Part shown: in pieces, positions 32,862-44,262 of the stretch
Layout of the letters: the number at the start of each line of letters is the position of its first letter
Position numbering within the stretch: the stretch's first letter is position 1
Translations under genes and position numbers: made by a program
The notes under the pieces: model-generated
What the model saw: only the letters and a program-made list of their open reading frames with translations
Database searches by the model: none
Told to the model about the DNA's origin: nothing
Source of the DNA: Acanthosepion pharaonis
Taxonomy: Eukaryota; Mollusca; Cephalopoda; Sepiida; Sepiidae
Length of the DNA stretch: 64,000 nucleotides
Direction of reading: 5' to 3'
Assembly: GCA_903632075.3 (NCBI GenBank)
Contig: CAHIKZ030004140.1
Span: forward strand, 257,001 to 321,000

Positions 32862-33230
32862 ACACAGACATGACAATCAAATCTAATTGTCCCAAAATTG
32901 TGATCAGAGACCAGAAAATATCAAAATACAAGAACATTCAAATCGAAATCTCCAAAATATGGCACATAAGGACATCAATAATTCCAGTTGTAGATTGATT
33001 GTAAAAAGTTCCGGCAGACTCATTGAAAGAGTTTCTGGTAGCACATGCCTTAAATAAATACAAAAAATGTACTCACAAGTACAGCATACATATTACAAAG
33101 GATTTTATCTTTGTAAAATGTGTGTGATTTTTTTTCTCAAAAACTGCTCAGCGGAAAATGTCATGATGTCATTTCTGAGCTTAGGTTGGGACCCGGAAAG
33201 AAATGAGTACACACCAAAAATCAAAGGAAA
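32862..33230 (+). pseudogene. RT-E LINE C-terminus
   Basis: Broken frames read KISKYKNIQIEISKIW, IRTSIIPVV and KVPADSLKEFLV. These correspond to KIEKYKDLEIEI..LW..K..VVPVVIGALG-type C-termini of an invertebrate LINE. It is followed by AAATCAAAGGAAATAAAAT and an AAT repeat, the presumed 3' tail, which also occurs at 41610. Confidence 0.55.
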
Positions 33231-33272
33231 TAAAATAATAATAATAATCATAATAATAATAATAATAATAAG
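33231..33272 (+). repeat. (AAT)n microsatellite, LINE tail
   Basis: AAT/ATC units continue the RT-E 3' end. Confidence 0.9.
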
Positions 33273-33279
33273 AGTGTGA

Positions 33280-34125
33280 CTTAAGAAAAGATATAACATT
33301 TAACAAAATTTTGCCAGTATGTCTATCTTCAAGCTATGTTTAATAATTGCATAGAAGTATAAAAATAAAATTTTGGCTTGAAAAAAAACAATAAATGCGA
33401 TAATGCAAATCAAATGTGAATAGAATAAATCAGAAATAGGAATAAATATGATGAAGAGCAAAAGATCATTTTAATATCTTCCTTCAGTTCATTAGTGAGG
33501 AAGAGTAATTAATCAAACAGTTTGGGGCTCACCTTTTATTTTGTTCATTCCCCCAAGGATGGGACATTAGTACTTTGCATATTTAATTATCTCCATGAGT
33601 TTTAAGAGCTGAAAGGTTGCTAAATACTGGATAATTTTCAAAATGTGTTCAAAAAGGTGTTTGCCAAAATTGCAGTCATTCAGATAAAATGCTCTCCAAA
33701 TTCTGTTGATGTTGCATTGGTTTGTCGGACATCATACCTGTGTCCATTGGAATCTTTTGCAAATCATCGTGTTTCTCTTAGAATTTCTGATGTTATTGAC
33801 CTGACTAATCTTGTATAATAAATAAAGTTTTCCTTTTCTGGAGTACAACAATGTGAAACACCCATCGAGTTCTTTTGTATTTGTTAAAAATTTGTCTCAT
33901 GTTTTTCTTTCATTTAACAGAAACAATAGGCAGTTTGGGAAAAATCTCCTAAAAACATGAATATTTTTTAAAGAAATATGTTGATAGCTGACTTGCATTT
34001 CTTTCAAAATAGTAATTTCTTGGTGCCAGGTGTTGACTAAAGGGACATGGAAGATTGACTGAGGCAAAAATATCATGAGAACTACAAGAATTTTAGAATA
34101 TCATAGTGAAAACCGTAAATACAAT
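33280..34125. other. No identifiable feature
   Basis: Non-repetitive, AT-rich; no coding signature recognised. Confidence 0.4.
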
Positions 34126-34129
34126 TATT

Positions 34130-34690
34130 GATATTTTTTTCATAAGCATATCACCCCAAGCAAGGGGTTACAGAGAGCGAGAGCGGCAATAAAGAGAGGT
34201 GTTTGAGTAAAGTATAAAGAGATGGATGGGGATCAAGATCATGGCATCAGAAAATGGTGATTGACATTACATTTGAATATTTCAAGATTATAGTTATCAG
34301 GGAAGGAAGTAAGAGGAAGGGAGCTCCACTAGCAGAAAGTGCGAGATAAGAAGCAGTTGGAGTAGAAGAGATGGCTAGATTTAACCATTTTGACAGTGAA
34401 AGGGTGGGACCGAAATGCCAACCTAGTAGCACACTTAAATTCATGCAGTTTGGGTACCAGTGAAAGTAGATCATCAGAGCAGTTGCCATGAAAATATATG
34501 TAGAAAAGATCTTTAGAAAAGCTACAGCACATCTTTAAGAAAGTGACTGTAAATGAGATGTCAGTTCAGGACCTATTACATTGCATATTCGTCTTTGGAT
34601 TTTGGAGCAGTTCGAAAGAAATTTGTGAAAAAATTAGAAGAATTAGGAGAGCAACAAGAATTTGAAAATATTTAGATGACAATATTACTA
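34130..34690 (-). pseudogene. RT-A LINE C-terminal part, minus strand
   Basis: The 3' end is at the left (CATATCACCCCAAGCAAGG). Minus-strand translation gives YFHGNCSDDLLSL, VPKLHEFKCATRLAFRSH, FTVKMVKSSHLFYSNCFLSR and FPDNYNLEIFKCNV, the typical C-terminal blocks of this LINE. Two overlapping frames carry it, so at least one frameshift is present. Confidence 0.8.
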
Positions 34691-34769
34691 AAATAACTGA
34701 GATAATATCACTCGACATCCAGTGAAAGTCACTGGTATGATTAGTCACTGCATCTTTTATCCCACAGAT

Positions 34770-35005
34770 CAAATGCTGTTAGCCTCTCACTACTCTATTG
34801 ATATTACTATGGCAGATGTTCAAATGAGTTACATACCTTAGTCCAACGTGTTGAGACTGTCGCAATTAGGACCTGCCTTGCTACGTTTATATTGGCAATC
34901 ATCCTCTTTCCCTTTGTGTAACTATGGTAAAGAGTAAGTTCCCCTTAGTTTCTTTCATAGAACTGCTATTTTGTGGAATAGATTCCCAAGAGGATGGTTT
35001 CATGA
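34770..35005 (+). pseudogene. RT-C LINE fragment
   Basis: Plus-strand text LFPLCNYGKE, then VPLSFFHRTAILWNRFPRG, is the RT-C C-terminus. It breaks at about 35005, where RT-A sequence begins without a gap. Confidence 0.6.
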
Positions 35006-35800
35006 TCAAACTGGCTATTTATACTGATGACCAAATAATTTACACCTGTCTTAATAATAAATGTGACATATCCGATAAAGTAATACTGGCAGCTAATCTC
35101 AAAAATGACCTCCATTTCAGTGTCAAGAAATGGCTTCTAAATGTTAATGTTTTTAAAATGAAACTACTATCTTTTATTCAACATAGAAATCTCCTTTTGC
35201 CATCTATCAGCTGACCTCCGGCAACTCATTGTACGTTCTTGGGATCACATTTTCCACTGACATGAAGGGAAGTGATTCTATTGATTCAGTTATTATGTCT
35301 GCTGCTAGGAAAGTTGGTTCACTACATACATTTTTTGCTCAGAATCCATCCTGTACATTTATAAATCTACCATTCATCCATACATTGAATATGGCTGCCA
35401 TATCTTGTCTGTTCCTATATATCTCAAGATTCTTGGCAAAATCCTAGGATGGATTTGTATGTTTATTGGCTCTGACCTGGCATCTTGACTTCAGTTACTG
35501 TGGCATTGCTTCTCTCTGTATTTTCTATAAATATTCTTGTGACAATTGCTTTAATGAGCTTTTCTACTTGGTACATCAACAACATGAATTTAAGTGTGCT
35601 ACTGGATTGGCAATTAGGTCTCACTGTTTTACTGTTGAAATAACTAAATGTATCTGTAAATTCTACTTTGATATTTTCTTTTCTTGCCTCTGGTTCTCTC
35701 TTCTGATTTCTTGCATTGCTGCCATTTATAATCTCAGAAAATTTAAATACAACCTAAATCACCATCTTCTGTTTTCCTGAATCCTGTTCATTTAATGTCC
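35006..35800 (+). pseudogene. RT-A LINE, RT palm to C-terminus
   Basis: The catalytic motif is Y-T-D-D at 35020-35031, within LAIYTDDQIIYTCLNNK. The copy continues LAANLKNDLHFSVKKWL, then LLGITFSTDMKGSD-like (35229 on), ARKVGSLHTFFAQNPS and LCIFYKYSCDNCFNELF (35466 on), and ends near the NLRKFKYNLNHHL block. In RT-A the four-residue motif binds catalytic metal. Here the thumb and C-terminal frames are separated by stops near 35214 and 35448, so the enzyme is dead. Confidence 0.85.
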
Positions 35801-35884
35801 TATCCCTTTATTTTCATCGACTTCATCACATATTTGATTAAGTTATAAGAGTTTGAAACCGTTTTTTAGTCTGTTAATTATGCA

Positions 35885-36170
35885 TTCTTTTCATGGCATA
35901 TCTCCATGGCAAGTGTTCAGATGAAATACATTCCTTAGTTCCACCAGTTTTAACCTTAACAATGCCCATTGTAGTGAACTACCTTCATTCCCTCCATATT
36001 CCAATGGTGTGATGTAAGTTCCATTCAAGCAGCTTCTTCCTATTGCTTTGTGGAACCAACTCCCAAGAGGATGCTTCCCCAACCATTACAATTTTAACCT
36101 GTTCAAGCCTAAGGTCAACACTAATCTTCACCATGTGCCAATAAATTGTGCCTCTTACTCTGACTAATTT
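35885..36170 (+). pseudogene. RT-C LINE C-terminus
   Basis: ALWNQLPRGCFPNHYNFN followed by LFKPKVNTNL is readable at about 36040-36120 on the plus strand. Upstream is a decayed YSNGVM/VPFKQLLP stretch. Confidence 0.7.
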
Positions 36171-36384
36171 GCCTGACATTTCTTATTATCCATCTATTTT
36201 TAGAGATGGCAAAAGTTTTCTTGTTATTTATTTGCATTTATGTATTTATCAACATATATTCTTAGAAAATCACTTTTCCTTTTAACTGCTTTCTTTGTGT
36301 CCCTCTCTCATGCAATCATTTATCAAAGGCATTAAGTTTTTAACATAAGTTATATGTCTTTTGCTCTATTGTTACTGTGCAAAT

Positions 36385-36925
36385 ACAGCATTGTGGTCAA
36401 TAGGCATTTATTCCTTAGTTCAATCAGTTCTCATAGCTAAGACTATCCATGACACAAACATTTGGATGAGTTATCCGCATTTCTTTTGTATTCCATTAGT
36501 AAGAACAAAGTTCTACTGAAACAGCCGCTCCCATTAACTGATTTCTTGAGCACAAGAATCTTAACCTCTTCAAGTCTAGGGTTGATTGTTACCTTTCCTA
36601 CATATCCTCATAAACTGTACGTTTACCTCCTCCTCTTACACTCATACAACAACCTCATTTACTAACCCTCTACCATGAGTGGCTCTTAACCTCTTCAATT
36701 CTAGGGTTGACCATTATCTTTCCTACATATCCGCATAAACTGTACTTCTTATCTCCTCCTCTTACGCGTATACAACAACCTCATTTACTAACCCTCTACC
36801 TTGAGTGGCTCTTAACCTCTGCAAGTCTAGGGTTGACCATTATCTTTCTTACCTCCTCCTCTTAAGCTCATCCAACAACCTCATTCAGTAACCCTCTACT
36901 TTGGGTGGCTCTCATGAATTGCTTC
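36385..36925 (+). pseudogene. RT-C LINE 3' end with tripled 3' segment
   Basis: After a decayed C-terminus (QPLPLTDFLSTRILTSSS region), the final segment beginning TTAACCTCTTCAAGTCTAGG and ending CTACCTTGAGTGGCTC is present three times (about 36560, 36686 and 36816). The third copy is internally deleted. Confidence 0.75.
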
Positions 36926-36954
36926 GGGGGAAAAGGTAGTTTGGATTAATAAAT

Positions 36955-37425
36955 CAAAATGTAATATAGCTTGTCTGTGCTTTTTCAATAAATATTTTCA
37001 TGGTAACTCTTCTGATGGTCTTTCCTCTTTAGTACCTCATCTTTAGAAATTTAAGCACAGTACTAAATTGGCAGCTAGGTCTCACCATTTTGAAGTTGAA
37101 ATTACTAGATGTAACAGTAAGTTCTATGCTTTCAGTTTCTTCTCTTGCACTTCTGACTTGGCTAAATGCAACCATAAGTTCTATACTAACATTTCTTTTC
37201 TTGCACCTCTCATTTGTGGAACTATTTTCCTGCTTACTGCTTTCTTGTCAACTTTGATTTTCAAAAATTTAAAAGCAATGGCAATTATCACCATCTGTCT
37301 CTATGAATCTTGTTCTTTTATTGTCCTCCCTCCTTAATAATGATTTTTTTCTCGCATTCTTTCACTCTCAGTAAACCCTTGTATCTTTATTGCCTTGCTT
37401 GGGGATGAAATGATTAAAAAATGTA
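36955..37425 (+). pseudogene. RT-A LINE 3' part
   Basis: Plus-strand blocks are AARSHHFEVEITRCNSKFYA, SHLWNYFPAYCFLV-like text in a shifted frame, and the terminal GTAAACCCTTGTATCTTTAT, CCTTGCTTGGGGATGAAATG and A6. A duplicated KFYTNISFLAP segment suggests a short internal duplication. Confidence 0.75.
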
Positions 37426-37444
37426 ATTACTAAAATGACTGTAA

Positions 37445-37965
37445 AAGAATAATATCTGTCTATAGTTCTGAGATGAGGTATTATGTACACTATTTACATT
37501 ATTCAGACTATTGTACTCATCTTTTTTGTCATATTCATTACAACATTTCGGCTGTTGTATGCTCTGGTCTTCTTCAGGTGATTGGAATGTCGAACTGAAC
37601 CCTTTGTTTTGCTCACTGGGGTATACTGTTCTAGTTCCACATGCCATGTTTAATGGATGTCAATTGTTAGTTCTCTCCTATTAATTCCGCTCTCCAAGTT
37701 CTCCACTGCCTTAACCGGGTATTGAACTCACACTCTTTGAGTCCTGTCCCTGGATCTAATACCCGGTTAAGGCAGTGGAGAACTTGGAGAGGGGAATTAA
37801 CAGGAGATAACTGACAACTGACATCCATTAAACATGACATGTGGAACTAGAATAGTCTACCCCAGTGAGCAAAATAAAGGGTTCAGTTCGACATTCCAAT
37901 CACCTGAAGAAGGCCTAAGTGTACAATGGCCAAAGTGAATAATGTAAATAGTGAAGAATAATATC
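37445..37965 (-). mobile_element. hpSINE, near-complete palindrome with 12-bp target duplication
   Basis: A minus-strand copy (TGTCTATAGTTCTGAGATG to CCTGTCCCTGGATCTA) is followed at about 37758 by a plus-strand copy (TACCCGGTTAAGGCAGTGG to AATGTAAATAGTG). The arms share AAGTTCTCCACTGCCTTAAC and its complement and pair over roughly 200 bases. AAGAATAATATC occurs at 37445-37456 and 37954-37965. Confidence 0.9.
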
Positions 37966-37984
37966 ATAAACAAACAAAATTTAA

Positions 37985-38145
37985 TAATTTATAATTTCTT
38001 CAGATCCATTTAATATAATTTCTTCAGTTTAATACAATTTTTTTCAGGTCCAGTTAATATAATTTCTTCAGTGAAATGCAATTTCTTCAGATCCATTTAA
38101 ATTATTTCTTTAGTGTAATATAATTTCTTCAGATATGTTTAAAGC
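37985..38145 (+). repeat. Imperfect tandem repeat
   Basis: About four units containing AATTTCTTCAGATCCATTTAA or AATTTCTTCAGTGNAAT alternate over 160 bases. Confidence 0.7.
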
Positions 38146-38838
38146 AATTATTGACATCGAATAAATTTTAAAAAGACATTTGTAAATTTATTTTCATCCA
38201 GTGAAACATCAAAATATGCAAAAAGAAAACAAATCAGTGCTTATAACATCATCAAATGTTCAGGAAAATCTTTCATATGAAATCTATTTGGGAATTTCCT
38301 CATGTTCCCAGTTAACAGGATGCCCTATGGCTAAGCAAACACCGTTTAATAGGCACGTATTTATTTATGACACAGTTATCTCCCTGAGGGTCCCATTTTT
38401 ATCCACTAGGAGGTGCACAGAAAATACAGAGAGGAACAGCTGGGTGGTGGGGAGGGCATAAGGTGGGGCAAGAAGCTTAGCATATATCAGTCTATAATGA
38501 TGGAATTATATTATTGAATCTCCACCAGATATGTTATAACTCAGGACATAAATTTGATTTATCTCCATTTTGAGTTTGTGGGGTTTTATTTATTTATTTA
38601 TTTGTGGAGAGGTTTTATTTTATTCTTTAACTTTATTTTGAATTTGTTTGTGAGTTGTTCTGTGTTTGGAATAAAATCATCAAGGGAATCGTGTGAAAGA
38701 TTCTGGCTGTTTTATTTGTGGAATCTGATCAATCTTTCCTCCCTTCCTTTTTTTCTTTCTTTTTTTTTCGTTTTTCTTTTTGGAATTGGTCTTGTATCCT
38801 CCAAAGGTCTCAGACTTTGCATTATATTGTAACCACAG

Positions 38839-39039
38839 GCCACAAAAGACATTTATCTTGGGATAAATACTATCCGTGTTATTCACCAAAGTAAAGCAAT
38901 GCTTATAGCATTGAGAATTTACCACGGAGACAAATGTCTTCAGGGCCCCATTTTAGAAATAAACTTAAGTGACTGCAAGATACGATGGATATGTGATTAC
39001 TGTATGAGGAAAATAAAGAAGGAAAATGTAGGAAGATAA
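38839..39039 (+). CDS. Candidate terminal exon, 66 codons
   Basis: TATATTGTAACCACAG|GCC is a good 3' splice site. The frame is then open for 66 codons to TAA, reading ATKDIYLGINTIRVIH and later KCLQGPILEINLSDCK, IRWICDYCMRKIKKENV. It is cysteine bearing (ICDYC) and of balanced composition, unlike the low-complexity frames around it. The exon could instead end at a donor-like T|GTATGAG at about 39000. No family is recognised and no repeat overlaps. Chance remains possible in a window this size. Confidence 0.25.
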   Translation, partial: ATKDIYLGINTIRVIHQSKAMLIALRIYHGDKCLQGPILEINLSDCKIRWICDYCMRKIKKENVGR

Positions 39040-39301
39040 AGTTTACTTCGAATCTGCTTCAAGAAATGGAACAAAATAAAGAGATTCAACAAAAAACAAA
39101 ATGAACAAATCAGCATTGAAGAACAATTTATAATTGTAACTCTTTGTTTTACAGACAGACAAAATTATAAATACAGATATTTTTATATATACAATTTGCA
39201 GACATAAGTATTTCTCTAAATTTATTGCTGTAAAGTCAGACTGAGTTTGTTTTGAGATTATTCATAGTCTAACAAATAGCATTAACAAAATTGTTCATCT
39301 T

Positions 39302-39338
39302 TATATATATATATGTATGTGTGTGTGTGTGTGTGTGA
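39302..39338 (+). repeat. (AT)n(GT)n microsatellite
   Basis: A short compound run. Confidence 0.9.
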
Positions 39339-39571
39339 AAATTATTTTCAGATAGGTCGTATCTGTAAAGAAATAAAATGAATAAAAAGACAAGAGGAAA
39401 AATATTCTCAGCTGACACATTTCATTCTCTAAGAGATTTTATCAAAGGCAAATGTAGGATTTATTTTGTTGCACATGTTTATATACAAGAGCAAGGATGT
39501 CATTGGTTTGTCAAGGCTTTTAACATTCACGAGTGTTCATCTGGCAGTTGAAAGGTCAGTCAAAACATGTG

Positions 39572-39800
39572 AAGGACACAAAATTTCAAAGTTCAAAGTC
39601 TGGAAAAATGTAAGTGAATAATATTCAAGACATTTTCTTTTTAAATGAATATTGTTTAGATCATGATTAGATTGTTATTGTGTGTGGTGGACATAATCTA
39701 ATCACAATTTAAACAATATTCATTTAAAAAAATATATCTATATACATAAATATTTCTTGAATGTTACTCATTTACAATTACCAAACTTTTGAATTATGGC
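39572..39800. repeat. Long imperfect inverted repeat (foldback)
   Basis: TTTAAATGAATATTGTTTA (39650 region) pairs with TAAACAATATTCATTTAAA (39710 region), with GATTAGATT and AATCTAATC inside. Weaker pairing continues outward through GAATAATATTCAAGA and TCTTGAATGTTACTC. The loop is GT-rich. Confidence 0.75.
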
Positions 39801-39841
39801 ACTTTGTATCCCCCACATTCTCAAATCTCATATCTATATTT

Positions 39842-39843
<2 letters not shown>

Positions 39844-39882
<39 letters not shown>
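39844..39882 (+). repeat. (AT)n microsatellite
   Basis: An AT run of about 39 bases. Confidence 0.95.
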
Positions 39883-39884
<2 letters not shown>

Positions 39885-39990
39885 GACAGTTTCTTCTAGG
39901 GACACAGGTTTGAGTCCTGCTGGAGGGTGAATAGTTTTCTAACAAGATTTCTCAAATATTTAGGCCGGTAAATGTAAATAAATAAATATA
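39885..39990 (+). mobile_element. tRNA-like SINE fragment
   Basis: The B-box-like AGGTTTGAGTCCTGCTGGAG is followed by a short body and a TAAATAAATAAAT tail. No clear A box is seen. Confidence 0.4.
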
Positions 39991-40095
39991 CTGTTTAATA
40001 AATAAATAAAAACAGGGCATCTACTTAAATATGAGTTTCCAATTTAAAAATGTTTAAACAAATAAATTAAAAATATGTCAAATTTAATACATTTC

Positions 40096-40745
<650 letters not shown>

Positions 40746-40747
40746 AT

Positions 40748-40748
40748 G

Positions 40749-40816
<68 letters not shown>
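40748..40816 (+). repeat. (AT)n(GA)n microsatellite
   Basis: AT followed by about sixteen GA units. Confidence 0.95.
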
Positions 40817-40817
<1 letters not shown>

Positions 40818-41109
40818 TGAGAGAAATATTTTGATACTACAGTTTAAAAAGTCTTCAGAGTATGAAACTATTGGTGAATATCTAATGTACATGACTCACT
40901 GTAAATATCCTTGCCCAATAATCTGGATAGATAAGCTAACCCCAAGGGATGATGGGAGCTGGTCAGAAAAAGACTAAAATAACAAGAACTCACTCACTAA
41001 AAATGTACCAGTCATTTTGCTCTCATTCGAAAAGCTTGCAGGAATTCAATGCATTTAACTGAAGATCTAAACAGACAATTACAAAAGCTTCATACCCCAA
41101 TTCCACAAA

Positions 41110-41385
41110 TATGAATCATCCCCATTCACTTTGTATTCCATTAGTAAGGAGTAAGTACCACTCAGCTTCTTTCCAAGAACTGCTGCTTTGTGGAAACAGG
41201 ATGTTTTCCAAATTTCTACAATCTTGACCTCTTTAAGTCTAGAATTAACTATTGTTTTTGATTCATAATTCCATGAACTTTACTTCTTGCCTTTTTTTAT
41301 GCTCCTACAACACCACACACTACCACTCTACCTTGAGTGATTCTTGGGCCTTGTATTGGGTGAGCATTAAAGTAAAAGCACAAGT
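41110..41385 (+). pseudogene. RT-C LINE 3' end
   Basis: GTACCACTCAGCTTCTTTCC, AACTGCTGCTTTGTGGAAAC, CTCTTTAAGTCTAGAATTAAC and CTACCTTGAGTGATTCTTGG match the 36.4-36.9 kb and 61.1-61.3 kb copies. No ORF remains. Confidence 0.7.
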
Positions 41386-41587
41386 TGATGTTTTTTAATA
41401 TTTCAGTTTTTTGTTAGTGCAGCTTCAGTATATAATTCAAAATTTGACTAAAATTCTAAAATAAACTTTTATCATTATTTAAAATATGTTCATCATTTTT
41501 GTTGTTTTGATTTCCTAATTTCAGCTAATGCCTCCTTTAAGCATTCTTCAGATATTGCAGATAGTCACCAACATTCTGAAGAGGCAA

Positions 41588-41655
41588 GGCACAAGGAAGA
41601 AGAAGAAGAAGAAATCAGAGGAAATAAAATAATAATGATAATAATAATAATAATT
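41588..41655 (+). repeat. (GAA)n and (AAT)n flanking an RT-E tail
   Basis: GAAGAAGAAG precedes AAATCAGAGGAAATAAAAT and an AAT repeat. The middle piece equals the RT-E 3' tail at 33222. Confidence 0.75.
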
Positions 41656-41764
41656 CTTTATTTCATGTAGGGTTCTCTTCTAATTTATCATGCTTTCCAC
41701 AAGTCCGAGAGATGAGTACCAAAGAACTTTCTGACATTTCATATGTAGATATTTATCATGTCTT

Positions 41765-41972
41765 CTTCTTTTACTATGTGTCATGTCCCTCTTCTTATCT
41801 TTTTATCCTTTCTCTCCTAATCCCTGTTCTGCCATAAGCTCATCATGTAGGTGTCCTGCTGTCCCTTTAAGTGTCAAATTCTCCAAGCCCTCCTTCTTCA
41901 TTATATATCTAAGAAATTTCAGTCTTCTCTTTATGATTCTAAGTATAGGTGTCCTTTTTGTTCATGTTATAT
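41765..41972 (-). pseudogene. RT-B LINE, 3' portion, split by an insertion
   Basis: TACTATGTGTCATGTCCCTC (3' end), CATGTAGGTGTCCTGCTGTC, CAAATTCTCCAAGCCCTCCT and AAGAAATTTCAGTC are reverse complements of RT-B codons (LMSL..., ENLTL, FLGHIM). The element stops at GTGTCCTTTTTGTTCATG and resumes at about 43578. Confidence 0.75.
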
Positions 41973-42092
41973 AGGAATAAAGTGTCACTACAGACACTTG
42001 AGTTTCAAGATAGATCGCCAGTGAGCAAACACAGGTGATCCCATTATGGAATTAAGTAGACCACGTGACCATAGAGGAAACACATATATGTA

Positions 42093-43507
42093 CAGTGGGA
42101 AAAATAAGTATTTCATCCCCTGCTGATTTTCTGAGTTTGCCACTATTCAAAAATAGGAACGGTTTATAATTTTCAGGGTATGTCCATCTTGAAGGTGAGA
42201 GATGAATATAAAAAAATTCTAGAAAATCACATTATATTAATTTTTGAACATTTTTTTCATTTTTATTGAAAAATAATTATTTCACCCGATAACAAAACAT
42301 AACTCAGTATTTGATGAAGAAAGCCCTTTTGGCAAGCACAACAGCCAGACGTTTCCTGTAGTTGGTTACCAAGTTTTTACAGACCCCAGGGGTGTGGATT
42401 TTGGCCTACTCCTCTTTGCAGATCCTCTCCAAATCCCTAACGTTCATAGGTTGTCATTGGGCAACTCAAAGCTTCACATCCATCCACAAATCCTCTAAAG
42501 GATTAACGTCTGGAGACTGACTAGGCCACTCCATTACCTTAATGTGCTTCTTCTAGAGCCACTCCTTTGTTGTGTTAGCCATATGCTTTGGGTCATTGCC
42601 ATGCTGGAACACCCATTCACAACCCATCTTCAGTGTCCTGGCTGAGGCAAGGAGGTTTTCACTCAAGATTTCCCTGTACTTGGCCCCATCAATCTTTCCC
42701 TCGATCCAGTGTAATCATCTTGGCCCCTTAGCAGAGAAACAACCACAAAACATGTTTTCAGCACTATGCTTAATGATTGTGATGGTGTTCTTGGGGTCCA
42801 AGTAACTTTTTTCTTCCTTCCAAACATGGTTAGTCAAGTTGATGCTAAAAAGGTCAATTTTAGTCTCGTCTGACTACAGCACTTTCTTCCAACCCTCCTC
42901 TGATTCATCCAGGTGCTCATTTAAAAACTTCTGATGGGCCTGGACATGTGCCTTCTTGAGTAGGGGGACCTTTTGGGCACTACATGATTTCAGTCCACTA
43001 TGATGTAGTGTGTCACTAATAGTCATCTTGGTGACTGTGGTCCCAGCTGCCTTGAGATCATCAACAAGCTCTTGCTGTGTAGTTCTGGCTTGTTTCTTCA
43101 CCATTTTCATCATCAGGTTTACTTCACATTGGGAGATCTTGCATAGAGCTGCAGACTGAAGGAAATTGATAGTCAATTGGTGTTTCTTCCATTATCACAC
43201 CAACAGTTGACTCCTTCTCACCAAGATGCTTGCCAATCATCATGTAGCCCATTCCAAGTCTTGTGCAGGTATACAATTTTGTCCCGGATGTCCTTAGACA
43301 ATTCTTTCATTTTGCCCATTATGAAGAGATTAGATTCTGATTCATGGAAGGATTCTGTGAACTAGTGTCTTTTATACAAGTAATGAGAACATGATTAGGA
43401 GTAATAATTGAGTAATAGAACTAGTCTATATGCCTCCTGGTCACATAAGTGATTTGTGGGGCCTGTATCATTGCTGGTTTGTAGGGGGTGAAATATTACT
43501 TTAGTTG
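42093..43507 (-). pseudogene. Tc1-like transposon, transposase inactivated
   Basis: Ends start CAGTGGGAAAAATAAGTATT at the left and, on the minus strand, ACAACTAAAGTAATATTTC at the right, each beside TA. An inner copy (AATAATTATTTCACCC, about 42268) lies about 160 bases in, recalling the IR/DR layout. The minus-strand gene shows an N-terminal HTH region (100 open codons, 43176 down to 42877), then SDETKIDLF (first Asp at 42868-42870) right after a TAG where Trp is expected. QHGNDPKHMAN follows with Gly (42598-42600) in place of the second catalytic Asp, then QSPDVNPLEDLW with the Glu at 42493-42495. The spacing is DD34E. More stops follow. Confidence 0.9.
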
Positions 43508-43577
43508 TAACTATGATTACAAAGTCTCTACTACAACAAGCATCATGAAAATGACAACAGGTATTCATTGACATTAC

Positions 43578-43680
43578 AAAAATACTTCCTTATTGTTTAC
43601 ATAATCTGTCTATGGTATTCTCAGCATCCTTCTGTAGAACTACATCTCTGTTACTTCAGGTAAGTCCTATAACGCATTAG
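43578..43680 (-). pseudogene. RT-B LINE, upstream portion beyond the insertion
   Basis: AAATACTTCCTTATTGTTTAC, GTATTCTCAGCATCCTTCTG and AACTACATCTCTGTTACTTC are complements of the codons NNE.VL, MLRIP and AAEMWFYR. They continue the copy that stops at 41972, which shows one element split by about 1.6 kb of inserted DNA. Confidence 0.7.
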
Positions 43681-43879
43681 GTTCATAATGACATTAATAG
43701 CATCAGGGTGTATCTAGGGCAAGATAGCCTGGCAAAGATTATCTTTCTTCAGACTGAAGTCAGAGTTTTTCTTCTCATAGACTGTTTGACACCTTAAAGG
43801 CAAGAGCGTCTAGTCTAGTCTGCTATTTAACCCATAGAGGGGGAAGATGAATTCATGTAATTTCAGAGACATGTATAAT

Positions 43880-44262
43880 ATATAAAACAGAATTGAATAG
43901 GAACTACCACTCACATCTGGCCACCTAACTCCCCAAACTGCAACTGCCTTGATTATTATGTGTCAGGCGAAGTTGAGCAAGTGACCAACAAAGATCCTCA
44001 TTACACCAAAGATTATGGCAGTGTTCACCAACTTAAACAAGGAGACTGTCCAGAAGAGTTGTGGGAGATTGTGAAGTCATCTGGAGGCTGTGGTTGAAGC
44101 CAATGGCAATTTTATTGAATAAATGTACTCATTAGTATTTTAAGATATTTTTGTGTAATTTTGGTAAATATATTTATTAAAATGAGATGTCAGTGTTATT
44201 TTCATTTTTGCATAATTTAGATTTAAAACTAAAAATTTTTTTAAAACTGTTATCCAGTTTGT
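43880..44262 (+). pseudogene. Tc1/mariner-superfamily C-terminus (sister of the 27.4 kb element)
   Basis: The plus strand reads IWPPNSPNCNCLDYY and then VEQVTNKDPHYTKDYG, followed in another frame by FTNLNKETVQKSC and EAVVEANGNFIE. The Asp of the SPD motif is Asn here. The 3' region (AATATATTTATTAAAATGAG, CAGTGTTATTTTCATTTTTG) mirrors the left end of the 27.4 kb element. It ends near ACTGTTATCCAGTTT. Confidence 0.75.

Noticed and set aside
38554..38832. A 92-codon hydrophobic plus-strand frame
   Set aside because: It is composed of T-rich low-complexity sequence encoding Phe/Leu runs.
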